Source: JAICNG01 sp035249985
GTDB lineage: Bacteria > Gemmatimonadota > Gemmatimonadetes > Gemmatimonadales > Gemmatimonadaceae
Assembly: GCA_035249985.1 (NCBI GenBank)
Contig: DATFFP010000039.1
Coordinates: 38,282-102,281 of the forward strand
Length of the DNA stretch: 64,000 nucleotides
Reading direction: 5' to 3'
A program made the position numbers and the translations under genes. The number at the start of each line of letters is the position of its first letter. Position 1 is the first letter of the stretch. The notes beneath the pieces were generated by a model that had not been told where the DNA came from, did not search any database, and saw only the letters and a program-made list of their open reading frames with translations. Below are positions 23,491 to 31,588 of the stretch, one piece after another.

Positions 23491-23540
23491 ACCGGGATGA
23501 CCCTGGGCTGACCGACTCGATCAGCCCAGGACCATCCGGT
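23491..23540. terminator. Long hairpin after the WGxxGxxG-protein gene
   Basis: About 20 bases at 23491-23511 pair with 23521-23540 (one bulge and a few mismatches) across a 9-base loop. The right end lies 5 bases from the stop codon of the minus-strand gene at 23546, so it forms immediately past that gene. It has no T-tract and no tandem units, but its stop-adjacent position matches the repeat elements. Confidence 0.65.
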
Positions 23541-23545
23541 ACGTG

Positions 23546-23824
23546 TTAGGGCCTGGTCGTCGGCCGCGGGTCGACGCGGTGGACGTGGTCGGGCTCGCGA
23601 CGCCGCAGGCCGAGCAGGCCGGCGAGGCCGAGCAATCCAAGCCAGCCCAGATCCATTCCATCGTCGTCATCGTCGGCGGTAGCAACCTGACCGCCGCTCT
23701 GGCTCATCGTCTGCCCCGTATCGCCAGTGGTCTGCGCAGATCCCTGCGCTGGTGTGGACAGGAGCATCAACAGAGCCGCAAGCACGATTCCACCAATGCC
23801 GCGATGCAGAACATTGTACCTCAT
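23546..23824 (-). CDS. Exported protein with WGxxGxxG C-terminal motif
   Basis: The 92-residue product has a signal peptide (GIGGIVLAALLMLLSTPAQG), a short Gln/Thr/Asp-rich linker with five consecutive Asp, and a C-terminal hydrophobic helix DLGWLGLLGLAGLLGLRRRE. This helix with glycine spacing and following arginines is the WGxxGxxG-CTERM type of tail, a presumed sorting signal resembling other CTERM systems. The start at 23824 has GGAGG 8 bases upstream. The extension after the arginines (about 15 residues) is longer than usual. The protein may be processed and anchored at the surface. Confidence 0.78.
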   Translation of the reverse strand: MRYNVLHRGIGGIVLAALLMLLSTPAQGSAQTTGDTGQTMSQSGGQVATADDDDDGMDLGWLGLLGLAGLLGLRRREPDHVHRVDPRPTTRP

Positions 23825-23940
23825 GGTACCATCCTCCGAGTGAGCGTTCGTTGAGCGAGACCACTCACTGTACAGTACCCGTGCCATGACGCTCGCTAGG
23901 CGCGCATTGGATGACGTGCCGCGTTATGCATGGATGGTGA

Positions 23941-24981
23941 TCAGTGCCGCCGAGGACCGGGCGCTGCAACTCCCCACGGTACCTTCCCGACTGGAATCCG
24001 CTTCACGACGCGACGTCCGGCGATATCGACGACGGCAACGTCATTGGAGGGTCCATTCGCGGTGTACGCCTTCGTACCGTCGGGACTGATCGCGACGCCC
24101 CACGGGCGCGTCCCGACGCGGATGGTTGCCACCACGGAGTCGCGCTCGACATCGACGAAGGCAAGCGACCCGCCGCGACCCGTCGTCACGAGGAGCTGCT
24201 TGCCGTCGTGGGTGATGGTGACGCCCATGGGTTTCGCGCCATCACCTGGAATGGCGATCGTATCGACGATCGCGTGCCCGCTGACGTCGATCACGCCGAC
24301 CGACCCGCCGAGCTCCTCGCTCACGTACGCCTTGCGGCCATTCGGCGTGAACGCCACCGCTCGCGGCCGTCTCCCGGTAGGCATCCGCTTGATGACTTGT
24401 CGCGTGCTCACGTCGATGACGGCGATGTCGTTCGTCGTCTCGCCGGTGACGTAGACGTATCGGCCATCGGGGGTGATCCCGACTCCTTCCGGCTCATCGC
24501 CGACGCGCAGGGTGTACGCGACCTTGCCGGTCTCGACGTCGAGGGCGGACGCCAATCCCACATCCTCATTCGAGACGTAGAGGGTGCGATTGTCGGGCGA
24601 GATCGCGAAGGCTTCGGGATCGCTGCCCCCCGGATACGTCGCTCGAAGCTCACGGGTGGCGACGTCAACGGCGGCGATCCCGTCCTTGGTCTTGTCGGGG
24701 GGCGGGAGTGTAGACTCGTCGACACCCGGTGGTGCCTTCGGCGAGCCGCTGAGAGCGACGTACACGACTCGCCCATCCGGGCTGACGAGAATTCCGCGCG
24801 GCCGTCGTCCCACAGCGATGGTCGCCACCACGCTGTCGGTACGCGTGTCGATCACCGAAATGTCGTTCGAGTCTTCGTTGCTGACATAGATGAGTGAGCC
24901 CGCGTCCACCGCCACCGAGCGCGACTCGTCGCTCATGCACGCTGCCAACAGGAGTACCGTGAGGTGACGAATGGACTTCAT
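23941..24981 (-). CDS. YVTN-family beta-propeller lipoprotein
   Basis: The 346-residue product has a lipoprotein signal (MKSIRHLTVLLLAACMSDES) and about seven YVTN repeats (LIYVSNEDSNDISVIDT, YVYVTGETTNDIAVIDV, KAYTANGPSNDVAVVDI and others). Similar propellers occur in operons for PQQ-dependent alcohol catabolism (the TIGR03866-type group), which agrees with this position at the end of the dehydrogenase-oxidase operon. Its start overlaps the stop of the FNT channel gene as ATGA. It is probably periplasmic; the exact role is not established. Confidence 0.85.
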   Translation of the reverse strand: MKSIRHLTVLLLAACMSDESRSVAVDAGSLIYVSNEDSNDISVIDTRTDSVVATIAVGRRPRGILVSPDGRVVYVALSGSPKAPPGVDESTLPPPDKTKDGIAAVDVATRELRATYPGGSDPEAFAISPDNRTLYVSNEDVGLASALDVETGKVAYTLRVGDEPEGVGITPDGRYVYVTGETTNDIAVIDVSTRQVIKRMPTGRRPRAVAFTPNGRKAYVSEELGGSVGVIDVSGHAIVDTIAIPGDGAKPMGVTITHDGKQLLVTTGRGGSLAFVDVERDSVVATIRVGTRPWGVAISPDGTKAYTANGPSNDVAVVDIAGRRVVKRIPVGKVPWGVAAPGPRRH

Positions 24982-25859
24982 GCACGTGGCTCCGTCGCCG
25001 TGAGTACCTTGCGCATCTCGAGCTCCTTGTCGCGCTTCACCTGCGCGTAGTTGAGCAAGGCAACGAGCACGACCCCGCCGACGGTGTTGCCGAGCACGGC
25101 AGGCACGATGAAGCCGCCCGTCATCGCACTCCAGGACGCGTCACCGGCGAAAGCGCGATAAAGCGCTTCGACGGCTCCGGCAATCGAGTGGCGGAACCCG
25201 AACGCGGAGATGCAGGCGGTCGTGAGCCAGATGAGCGCCATCTGCGCGACGGCGTTATGCGTCGAGGCGAGCAGCCACGCCAGCAGCGCGATGAGCCATC
25301 CGGCGAAGATCGCAAGATAAAAGATCTCACCGAACGATCCGCGCGTCGCTTCCGCCGCCACGGCGTCGAGCACCGGACGCAATGAAGGCTCGACCGCCGG
25401 AGTTCGTGCCAGGAGCCACGCAAAGATCGAGGTCCCGATGAGGTTCCCCAGGAGCAGCAGTCCCCACACGCGTAGCAGTATCATGAACGACTTGCGATCC
25501 CGCTCGTGCAGGAGTGGGACGACCGGCCGAAGGGTGTTCTCAGTGAACAGCTCGCTGCGCCCCATGACCACGAATATGAAGCCCGTGGGGTACGCCACGG
25601 CCATCGCGAGCCGGCGTACGTGAGCGGGATCGGGGAAGACCTGGGCGGCAAACGCCGTCGCGAGAAAGCAGAATCCAATGACGAGGCCGGCCGCGATCGC
25701 CGACCACAGCAGCGACGAGGTCGCCCGCTCTCCCTCGGTTTCGGCGGCGCCGAGGATGTTGTCGTGAATCTCGGAGGCCGAGAGGCGAGTTCCCGCCTTG
25801 GGCCTGTCGACGACACTGCCGCGATGAAAAGGGTTCTCGGGATCCGGTTGCGTGCTCAG
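24978..25859 (-). CDS. Formate/nitrite transporter (FNT) family channel, probable CTG start
   Basis: FNT homology (IHDNILGAAETEGERA, FIFVVMGRSELFTENT, FILYLAIFAGWLIALLAWLL-like core, LGNTVGGVVLVALLNYAQV) spans about 290 residues and six membrane segments. The first ATG (25604) would delete the N-terminal third. The frame stays open upstream to the TAG at 25896-25898 but contains no ATG, GTG or TTG. A CTG at 25857-25859 has AGAGG at normal spacing and gives an N-terminus starting LSTQPDPENPF. I therefore infer CTG initiation. The channel may pass formate, fitting alcohol oxidation by the same operon. Confidence 0.72.
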   Translation of the reverse strand: MSTQPDPENPFHRGSVVDRPKAGTRLSASEIHDNILGAAETEGERATSSLLWSAIAAGLVIGFCFLATAFAAQVFPDPAHVRRLAMAVAYPTGFIFVVMGRSELFTENTLRPVVPLLHERDRKSFMILLRVWGLLLLGNLIGTSIFAWLLARTPAVEPSLRPVLDAVAAEATRGSFGEIFYLAIFAGWLIALLAWLLASTHNAVAQMALIWLTTACISAFGFRHSIAGAVEALYRAFAGDASWSAMTGGFIVPAVLGNTVGGVVLVALLNYAQVKRDKELEMRKVLTATEPRA

Positions 25860-25895
25860 GGCGACCTCTGGCGGAAACGGGGGTAGGGCAACCCA

Positions 25896-27164
25896 CTATC
25901 TCAAGGTGTACAGGAACTCGGTAATGTCGACTGCGTCCCGCGACGTGACTCCGACGTTCGGCATTGCCGTAAGCGAATCGACGCTCGGAGGGTCGACGAT
26001 CCATCGCAGCAGGTTCTCCGGCGTGTTCGGCAGCACGCCGGCGATGTAGGCGCGCCCGCCGAAGCCCTCGAGCGAAGGTCCCACCGACGGATTGTCCCCC
26101 ACCATCCCTGGCACCGCGTGACACGCCGTGCATCCATAGGCGCGCACGGCGAGCTGTCCCCGCGCCACGTTCCCACCGACCATCGAGCCCTCGACCTGAG
26201 CAGGGCGCTGGCGACAGCCGCCGAGCAGTAGCAATACGACCGTTGCCCCTAACGATGCGCGCGCCACGGCGGCGCGCGCGCGCGGCTCGCGAAGCCACCC
26301 GGCGGCGAGCCAGAGGGCTCCCGCGACGTAGGCAATCGTCGCCGGCATCCACATGATCAGGCCGGCCAGCTGTTGATCTTCGAGCGGGGTGAGCCCCCAC
26401 GCTCCGCTCGTCTCCCCATAGCGGGGATACCAGGGGGTCGGCGACAGCGCGATCAGCGCGCCCAGAGCGCCGGTGTGCACCGCGGTGGTGAAGAGCGCCA
26501 GCACACCGACCGTGCGCGCCGCGCGGCCGCGCGCGATGCTCCACCAGAACAAGAGCGCCGTCACGAGGAAGCTCGCGTGCTGCGCCGCGTGAGCCGCCGA
26601 GCTCGTGAGTGTCTGGTCGTACAGTACGGGGAGGTGCCACATCCAGATCGCGACGGCGTGCAGCGCCCATGCGATGGGGATCGACGAGATGATCGCCCAT
26701 GCGCTACGGGCTGCACGTGCCCGACAGGAACGGCCGACACGACGGCGCCACGGCGCGGGAAGCGCCCAGAGGATCGGTACGAAGGGACGTGCCAGCACGA
26801 GCAGCGGCGCGGCAACGACCATGAGAATCTCGTGCTGCACCATGTGCATCGAGAAGAGCGCCTCCGCGGCCGCATGCATCGGCGACACGAGCGCGATGGT
26901 CAGCGTCATCCAGCCGGCGGCGAAGCTGATCGCGCGGCGACGGCGAGCCCGCCGGCCGTGCGCTGCGCCGCTGCGCGTCAGCTTGCGGATGCCGATCGCA
27001 TGCAGCGCCGCGGCGAGCACGAGTGGAACTGCGATGCCGGGATCGAAGCTCCACGCCGTCCAGAGATCGTGCGGCTCGAGCGGTCTCCCCTCGTGCGCGA
27101 CCGCGGAGGCCGCCCCGATTGTCATCGCATAGAGCGATATCCCACCCGCGACGTGCACTCTCAT
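25896..27164 (-). CDS. ctaG: Caa3 oxidase assembly factor CtaG fused to cytochrome c
   Basis: The 422-residue product has a Caa3_CtaG-type membrane domain of about seven helices (residues about 1-305; SPMHAAAEALFSMHMVQHEI and HAVAIWMWHLPVLYDQ) followed by a short lipobox-like GGC and a C-terminal cytochrome c domain with CTACH and a downstream Met ligand candidate (LTAMPNVG). CtaG helps insert copper into caa3 oxidases; the fused haem domain suggests it also takes part in electron transfer. The start at 27164 overlaps the preceding gene as ATGA. The order of domains is clean, with no frameshift. Confidence 0.83.
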   Translation of the reverse strand: MRVHVAGGISLYAMTIGAASAVAHEGRPLEPHDLWTAWSFDPGIAVPLVLAAALHAIGIRKLTRSGAAHGRRARRRRAISFAAGWMTLTIALVSPMHAAAEALFSMHMVQHEILMVVAAPLLVLARPFVPILWALPAPWRRRVGRSCRARAARSAWAIISSIPIAWALHAVAIWMWHLPVLYDQTLTSSAAHAAQHASFLVTALLFWWSIARGRAARTVGVLALFTTAVHTGALGALIALSPTPWYPRYGETSGAWGLTPLEDQQLAGLIMWMPATIAYVAGALWLAAGWLREPRARAAVARASLGATVVLLLLGGCRQRPAQVEGSMVGGNVARGQLAVRAYGCTACHAVPGMVGDNPSVGPSLEGFGGRAYIAGVLPNTPENLLRWIVDPPSVDSLTAMPNVGVTSRDAVDITEFLYTLR

Positions 27165-27550
27165 GAGATCGCGCAGGGATGGTGGAAGAAGATCGCCAGC
27201 CATTGCGCGAGGATGAGGAGCGCGCCCGAGACACCGCTCAGCAGCCCGACGACCGCCATGAAGCGCGTTCGCGTCGCCGCCCCGCCAGCGTGCGTCTCCC
27301 AGTCGCGCCCTCGCTCGCGCCAGACCCGCACGGCGACCGTCGTCACGAGAATCGTTGCCAGCAGCATCGTCGCGGCCACGAGGTGCAGGAAGAGGCTCGT
27401 TCCCCGGCGACAGGAAGGGCCCACGAGCGCATACGCCGACTCGAGCATCACCAACGTCGCGACCATGGGCCCGACGATCGGCGCCCATAACGAGAGCGGT
27501 CCTGGATCGTGGGGGCCACGGGTGATGACCGGATCGACGATGTCGGCCAT
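27161..27550 (-). CDS. Small membrane protein of the caa3 oxidase operon
   Basis: The 129-residue product has three membrane segments (about residues 20-40, 50-73 and 95-120). I do not recognise a named family. Its position between oxidase subunit III and CtaG, with zero bases after the coxC stop and an ATGA overlap with ctaG, indicates a part in oxidase assembly or a fourth subunit. A conserved-looking Cys (GPSCRRG) and a His pair near the C-terminus (FFHHPC) could bind metal, but this is speculative. Confidence 0.65.
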   Translation of the reverse strand: MADIVDPVITRGPHDPGPLSLWAPIVGPMVATLVMLESAYALVGPSCRRGTSLFLHLVAATMLLATILVTTVAVRVWRERGRDWETHAGGAATRTRFMAVVGLLSGVSGALLILAQWLAIFFHHPCAIS

Positions 27551-28159
27551 CTAGATCCACCGCGGCGAGAGGAATACCAGGATGTAGAGCGGCACCCATG
27601 CCAGCATGATGAACATCCAATAATCGGTATTGTCGGTCGTCGCCGGATAATGCTTCGCCGAGGCACGGTCGGTGGACAGGAGGTATGCGAGCCCGATCGT
27701 ATCGAAGATGTCGAGCACCAGCAGCGTTCCATGGAAGCCGAGCACGGCCCATGCGACGGAACCGTACGCGTGTGAGTCCCACCGCGTGTTCAGCGCCCCG
27801 AGCTCGAACCACCGGAGCGCGAGAATCGCCAGCCCGAAAGCGACACTCACCCAGAGCCAGAGCGCCGTCGCGCCTCTGTCGAGCCGCAGTGCGCTACGCT
27901 TGGCGAGATACGCCGGAAGACAGCTGACCATCATCACGACGAGCTGAATCGTCGGTATCAGCAGATCGGGGAATGGCGTGCGCTCCGGCGGCCAGGCGTG
28001 AAAATTCTTTCGGACGTAGAGATAGCTCGCGGCTACGAGAGCCAGGGTCGTTCCCTCGATCAGCATGAACGCGATCGTTCCCCACCAGGTCGGCGCCCGA
28101 TGTCCAAAGACCACGGTCGGAAGACGCGAGACGTCGAGGACCGGTCGAATCGGTCTCAT
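27551..28159 (-). CDS. coxC: Cytochrome c oxidase subunit III
   Basis: The 202-residue product has five membrane segments and the subunit III pattern: WWGTIAFMLIEGTTLALVAA, SYLYVRKNFHAWPPE and WAVLGFHGTLLVLDIFDT, with the conserved Glu in the first helix. It stabilises the catalytic core in the inner membrane. The start overlaps the stop of coxA by ATGA, and its stop touches the next start codon. Length matches the short subunit III form of caa3-type oxidases. Confidence 0.85.
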   Translation of the reverse strand: MRPIRPVLDVSRLPTVVFGHRAPTWWGTIAFMLIEGTTLALVAASYLYVRKNFHAWPPERTPFPDLLIPTIQLVVMMVSCLPAYLAKRSALRLDRGATALWLWVSVAFGLAILALRWFELGALNTRWDSHAYGSVAWAVLGFHGTLLVLDIFDTIGLAYLLSTDRASAKHYPATTDNTDYWMFIMLAWVPLYILVFLSPRWI

Positions 28160-30084
28160 GCCGCCTTCCGTTCGACAAAGACGTGCTCACGCTCGATCCG
28201 TCGGGGATAGAACCAGAATCCGAGCGCGAGGAAGAGGAGCGCCGTCCCGATGACCATTCCCCAGGGAGTGAAGATCGAGACGATGAACATCACCCCAACC
28301 GCCATCGCCGCAATCAACGGCGACATGGTCGGGTCGGGATCGTCATGACGCGAATCGGGCTCGGCGTCGAGTAACGTCGTCACCAGAACTTCGCGCACGT
28401 CGGACCTGAGCCCCGACGCGCCCTGGAGCTCGGGACCTTCCGCCCACATCGGGCTGCGGCTCGAGACGATGGGGATGTGGGCGAAGTTGTACGCCGGCGG
28501 TGGCGATGCCGTCGCCCACTCGAGGGTCTCGCCCAACCACGGGTCGGAGCCCGCCACCGCGCCGCGCCTGGACGACGTCAGCACGTTCAGCACGAAGATG
28601 ACCATGCCGATCACCGTCGTGACCGCACCGAGCGTCGCGAGCAGGTTCAGCTCGCCCCATCCCATCTCGGCCAGATACGTGTAGACGCGGCGCGTCATGC
28701 CTTGCAGCCCGAGGAAATGCATCGGGAAGAACGTGACGTTGACGCCGATCGCGAACAGCCAGAAGTGCCAGCGTCCAGCCGTCTCGTTGAGCATGCGGCC
28801 GGTGATCTTCGGGAACCAGTAGTAGAACGCGGCGAAGAGCGGCATCACCGCGCCGCCAATCAGCACGTAGTGCAGGTGCGCGACGATGAAGTACGTGTCG
28901 TGCGCCTGCAGGTCGAAGGGGATCGCGGCGATCATCACTCCCGTCATCCCACCGATCACGAACGTGATCACGAATCCGATGAGGAAGAGCAACGGGGTTT
29001 TCCAGACGGGCCGACCCATCCACAGCGTGGCGATCCAGCAGAAGATCTGCGCCGCGGTGAAGACGGTAATGAGCATGCTCGTGCCGGTGAAAAAGCTCTG
29101 GCCGAGCTGCGGCACCGGCGTCGCGAACATGTGGTGCACCCAGACGCCGAAGCCGATGAATCCCGTGCCGATCGTGGCGAGCACGACGACGGGGTAGCCG
29201 AACACCGGACGTCGCGCGAACGTCGCGATGACGGCCGACACCATCCCCATCGCGGGGAGGAAGATGATGTAGACCTCGGGGTGGCCAAAGAACCAGAAGA
29301 GATGCTGCCAGAGCAGCGGATCGCCGCCCTCGGCCGGATTGAAGAAGTGCGTGTCGACGAGCCGATCCATGGCCAGGAAGAGACTCGCGGTGGCAACGGA
29401 GGGCATGGCGAAGATGATCATCATCGACACGACCAGCTGCGCCCACACGAAGAGCGGGATGCGGCCGAGGGACATGCCGGGAGCCCGGTGCTTCAGGATC
29501 GTGACGATGATGCAGACCGCGGCAGAGAGCGACGCGATCTCGGTGAAGGTGACCGTCTGCGCCCACACATCGACGCGTTTGCCGGGACTGAACTCGGGAC
29601 CGGAGAGCGGTACGTAACTGAACCATCCGGCATCGGGGCCCGAGTTCATGAAGAACGCGGTGTACAGCAGCAGCCCGCCGATCAGGTACGTCCAGTAGCC
29701 GAACGCGTTCAGCCGAGGGAAGGAGATGTTCCGCGCGCCCACCATGAGCGGGACGAGGTAGACGCCCATCGCGTTCATGACCGGCACCGCGAAGAGGAAC
29801 ATCATGGTCGTGCCGTGCATGGTGAAGATCTGATTGTACAGATCGGGGCCGATCAGCGAGTTCTCGGGCCGCGCGAGCTGCATCCGCATGAGCCCCGCTT
29901 CGATCCCGCCCAGCAGCAGGAACACGACGGCCGTGATGAGGTAGCGCTTCCCCACTGACTTGTGATCGACCGACGAGAGCCAGCCGATGACGCCGGGACG
30001 TTCACGCCACGTCACCTCGAGCGCAGCGTGCTCGAGCGCCTCCTCCCCCGCTCCCGCCCGCGTGGCGACCTCGGCGACCGTCAC
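28156..30084 (-). CDS. coxA: Cytochrome c oxidase subunit I (caa3 type)
   Basis: The 642-residue product has about fourteen membrane segments and the haem-copper oxidase signature: a haem-ligand region FTMHGTTMMFLFAVPV, the cross-linked His-Tyr site HPEVYIIFLPAMG, the CuB histidines in GVWVHHMFATPV and the haem a/a3 ligands in AHLHYVLIGG. It reduces oxygen and pumps protons. The C-terminal part beyond residue about 560 has two extra membrane segments, as in caa3-type enzymes. It overlaps coxB and coxC by ATGA on both sides. Confidence 0.95.
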   Translation of the reverse strand: MTVAEVATRAGAGEEALEHAALEVTWRERPGVIGWLSSVDHKSVGKRYLITAVVFLLLGGIEAGLMRMQLARPENSLIGPDLYNQIFTMHGTTMMFLFAVPVMNAMGVYLVPLMVGARNISFPRLNAFGYWTYLIGGLLLYTAFFMNSGPDAGWFSYVPLSGPEFSPGKRVDVWAQTVTFTEIASLSAAVCIIVTILKHRAPGMSLGRIPLFVWAQLVVSMMIIFAMPSVATASLFLAMDRLVDTHFFNPAEGGDPLLWQHLFWFFGHPEVYIIFLPAMGMVSAVIATFARRPVFGYPVVVLATIGTGFIGFGVWVHHMFATPVPQLGQSFFTGTSMLITVFTAAQIFCWIATLWMGRPVWKTPLLFLIGFVITFVIGGMTGVMIAAIPFDLQAHDTYFIVAHLHYVLIGGAVMPLFAAFYYWFPKITGRMLNETAGRWHFWLFAIGVNVTFFPMHFLGLQGMTRRVYTYLAEMGWGELNLLATLGAVTTVIGMVIFVLNVLTSSRRGAVAGSDPWLGETLEWATASPPPAYNFAHIPIVSSRSPMWAEGPELQGASGLRSDVREVLVTTLLDAEPDSRHDDPDPTMSPLIAAMAVGVMFIVSIFTPWGMVIGTALLFLALGFWFYPRRIEREHVFVERKAA

Positions 30085-31046
30085 CGCAGGCTCTCCAGAT
30101 AGGCGAGCAGCGCTCGAAGATCGTTAGGCTCGAGCTGGTTCGATGGCATGCGAACGCCGGGCTTGATGCCCTGCGGATCCACGATCCATCCCGCCAGCTG
30201 CCCGCGGCGATTGAGCAGCGTCCCCGCGCCGATCATTCGGCGGGTCGCCAGATGCGTGAGGTCGGGTCCCACTACACCGCTCGCGCGTGTCCCCGTGATG
30301 TTGTGGCACATCGCACAGGACCCGTCGACGAAGACCTCCTGCCCCGCGAGCGCGAGAGAATCAGAGGGGGTCGTGGCGGGCTGAAGCTGCCGGGTGATCC
30401 ATTGGTCAAACTGCTCACGCGGAACGGCGATGACGGTCAGCCCCATCTTCGCATGCTGATGCCCGCAAAACTCTGCGCATTGTCCGCGGTAGACTCCCGC
30501 GCGGTCGGCCCGGATCCAGGTCTCGGTGCGGTAGCCGGGGACCAGGTCCCGCTTGCCGGCGAGATTCGGAATCCAGAGCGAGTGAATGACGTCGGTGGAC
30601 GTCATGGTGAGCTTCACCCGCTCACCGACCGGCAGATACAGCTCGTTGGCGGTGGTCACCCGCCGCTGCGCGATGGAGTCCTCGTAATGGATCTCCCACC
30701 ACCACTGGTGCCCCACGATCTCGATCGTGACCGGGCGCTGCTCCTGCTCCGTCGTCACGTTCGTCCGTGCCAGCCCGAAATCGACGATGAGCGTCACGAG
30801 CAGCACCACGACGGTGACGCCAAGACCAACCGCCACGCTCACGCCCGCACGCCGCTCCATCCGCGCTTCCACGGCCGGACCGCGCAGTGGGGTGCGACGA
30901 CGGAATGCCGCGTACAACAGCATTGCGATCACGATCAGGTAGATCACCGACGCCGTGATCGTCATGGACCAGAACAAATCGCTGATCCGCTCGGCGTTCG
31001 GGCCGGCGGGGTCGAGCGCATCGATGCGGAACTTCCCCTGCATCAT
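30081..31046 (-). CDS. coxB: Cytochrome c oxidase subunit II with fused cytochrome c domain
   Basis: The 321-residue product has two membrane helices, a cupredoxin domain with the CuA site (VIHSLWIP and GQCAEFCGHQHAKMG) and a C-terminal cytochrome c domain (CAMCHN). This layout defines caa3-type oxidases, which take electrons from soluble or lipid-anchored cytochrome c. The start is the first ATG of ATGATG at 31041-31046, overlapping the preceding cytochrome gene by ATGA. No cleavable signal is evident, so the first helix probably serves as an anchor. Confidence 0.93.
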   Translation of the reverse strand: MMQGKFRIDALDPAGPNAERISDLFWSMTITASVIYLIVIAMLLYAAFRRRTPLRGPAVEARMERRAGVSVAVGLGVTVVVLLVTLIVDFGLARTNVTTEQEQRPVTIEIVGHQWWWEIHYEDSIAQRRVTTANELYLPVGERVKLTMTSTDVIHSLWIPNLAGKRDLVPGYRTETWIRADRAGVYRGQCAEFCGHQHAKMGLTVIAVPREQFDQWITRQLQPATTPSDSLALAGQEVFVDGSCAMCHNITGTRASGVVGPDLTHLATRRMIGAGTLLNRRGQLAGWIVDPQGIKPGVRMPSNQLEPNDLRALLAYLESLR

Positions 31047-31588
31047 GGCTGGACCGAAGCAGGTGGGGTCGTGGATGAGCTCGGCTCGCGCGGAGGACGA
31101 CGGATCTCCGATTCTTTCTCGGTCATCGCGTCGCTGCGAGACGGCTTCACGTCCTTGCGTGCCAGCCCGCTGAGCGTGCGCACGTACGCCACCAGCTGCC
31201 AGATCTGCTGATTCGAGAGCTTTCCGCCGAACGCGGGCATTCCGTTCGGCCGTCCTCCGGATATCGTCGCGAAGATGTTCTCCGGCTCCACGCCGTAGAT
31301 CCATTCCTCGTCGCTCAGCGGCGGACCCATGGCGCCTCCGCCATTGGGCGAATGACACACCGCGCAGTTCATCCAGGCAAAGAGGCGCTTGCCCTCCGAC
31401 GTTGCCCACGCGTTGCGGAGATACGGATGATCGACGGCGACGTCGCCAGGCCCGCCCCCCGCGCGAAGCTCGGTCTGCATTACCACGGGCGCGGTGCTCG
31501 CGGTCGACGCGACCTCGCGAAAGCGCCGGTTCTCGCGTTCACAGAACGTGAGTACAGCAAGCCCGAGCAACGGGAGGAGGGCGCGCAT
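31043..31588 (-). CDS. c-type cytochrome, probable electron acceptor of the PQQ dehydrogenase
   Basis: The 181-residue product has a signal sequence (RALLPLLGLAVLTFC) that may be a lipobox, one haem-binding site CAVCHS near residue 75 and a Met ligand candidate in GMPAFGG. Its position between the XoxJ-like gene and coxB makes it the likely carrier from the dehydrogenase to the CuA site. It overlaps the XoxJ-like gene by one base (TGATG) and coxB by ATGA. The last about 35 residues are charged and proline-rich and look disordered. Confidence 0.85.
   Translation of the reverse strand: MRALLPLLGLAVLTFCERENRRFREVASTASTAPVVMQTELRAGGGPGDVAVDHPYLRNAWATSEGKRLFAWMNCAVCHSPNGGGAMGPPLSDEEWIYGVEPENIFATISGGRPNGMPAFGGKLSNQQIWQLVAYVRTLSGLARKDVKPSRSDAMTEKESEIRRPPREPSSSTTPPASVQP

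Noticed and set aside
25540..26700. Alternative minus-strand frame of 386 codons across FNT and ctaG
   Set aside because: Arg/Gly/His-rich shadow; the CtaG-cytochrome c and FNT frames carry clear motifs.
28477..29958. Plus-strand open frame of 493 codons opposite coxA
   Set aside because: It is a GC-driven antisense shadow rich in Arg, His, Glu and Asp with no homology; coxA on the other strand has all oxidase motifs.
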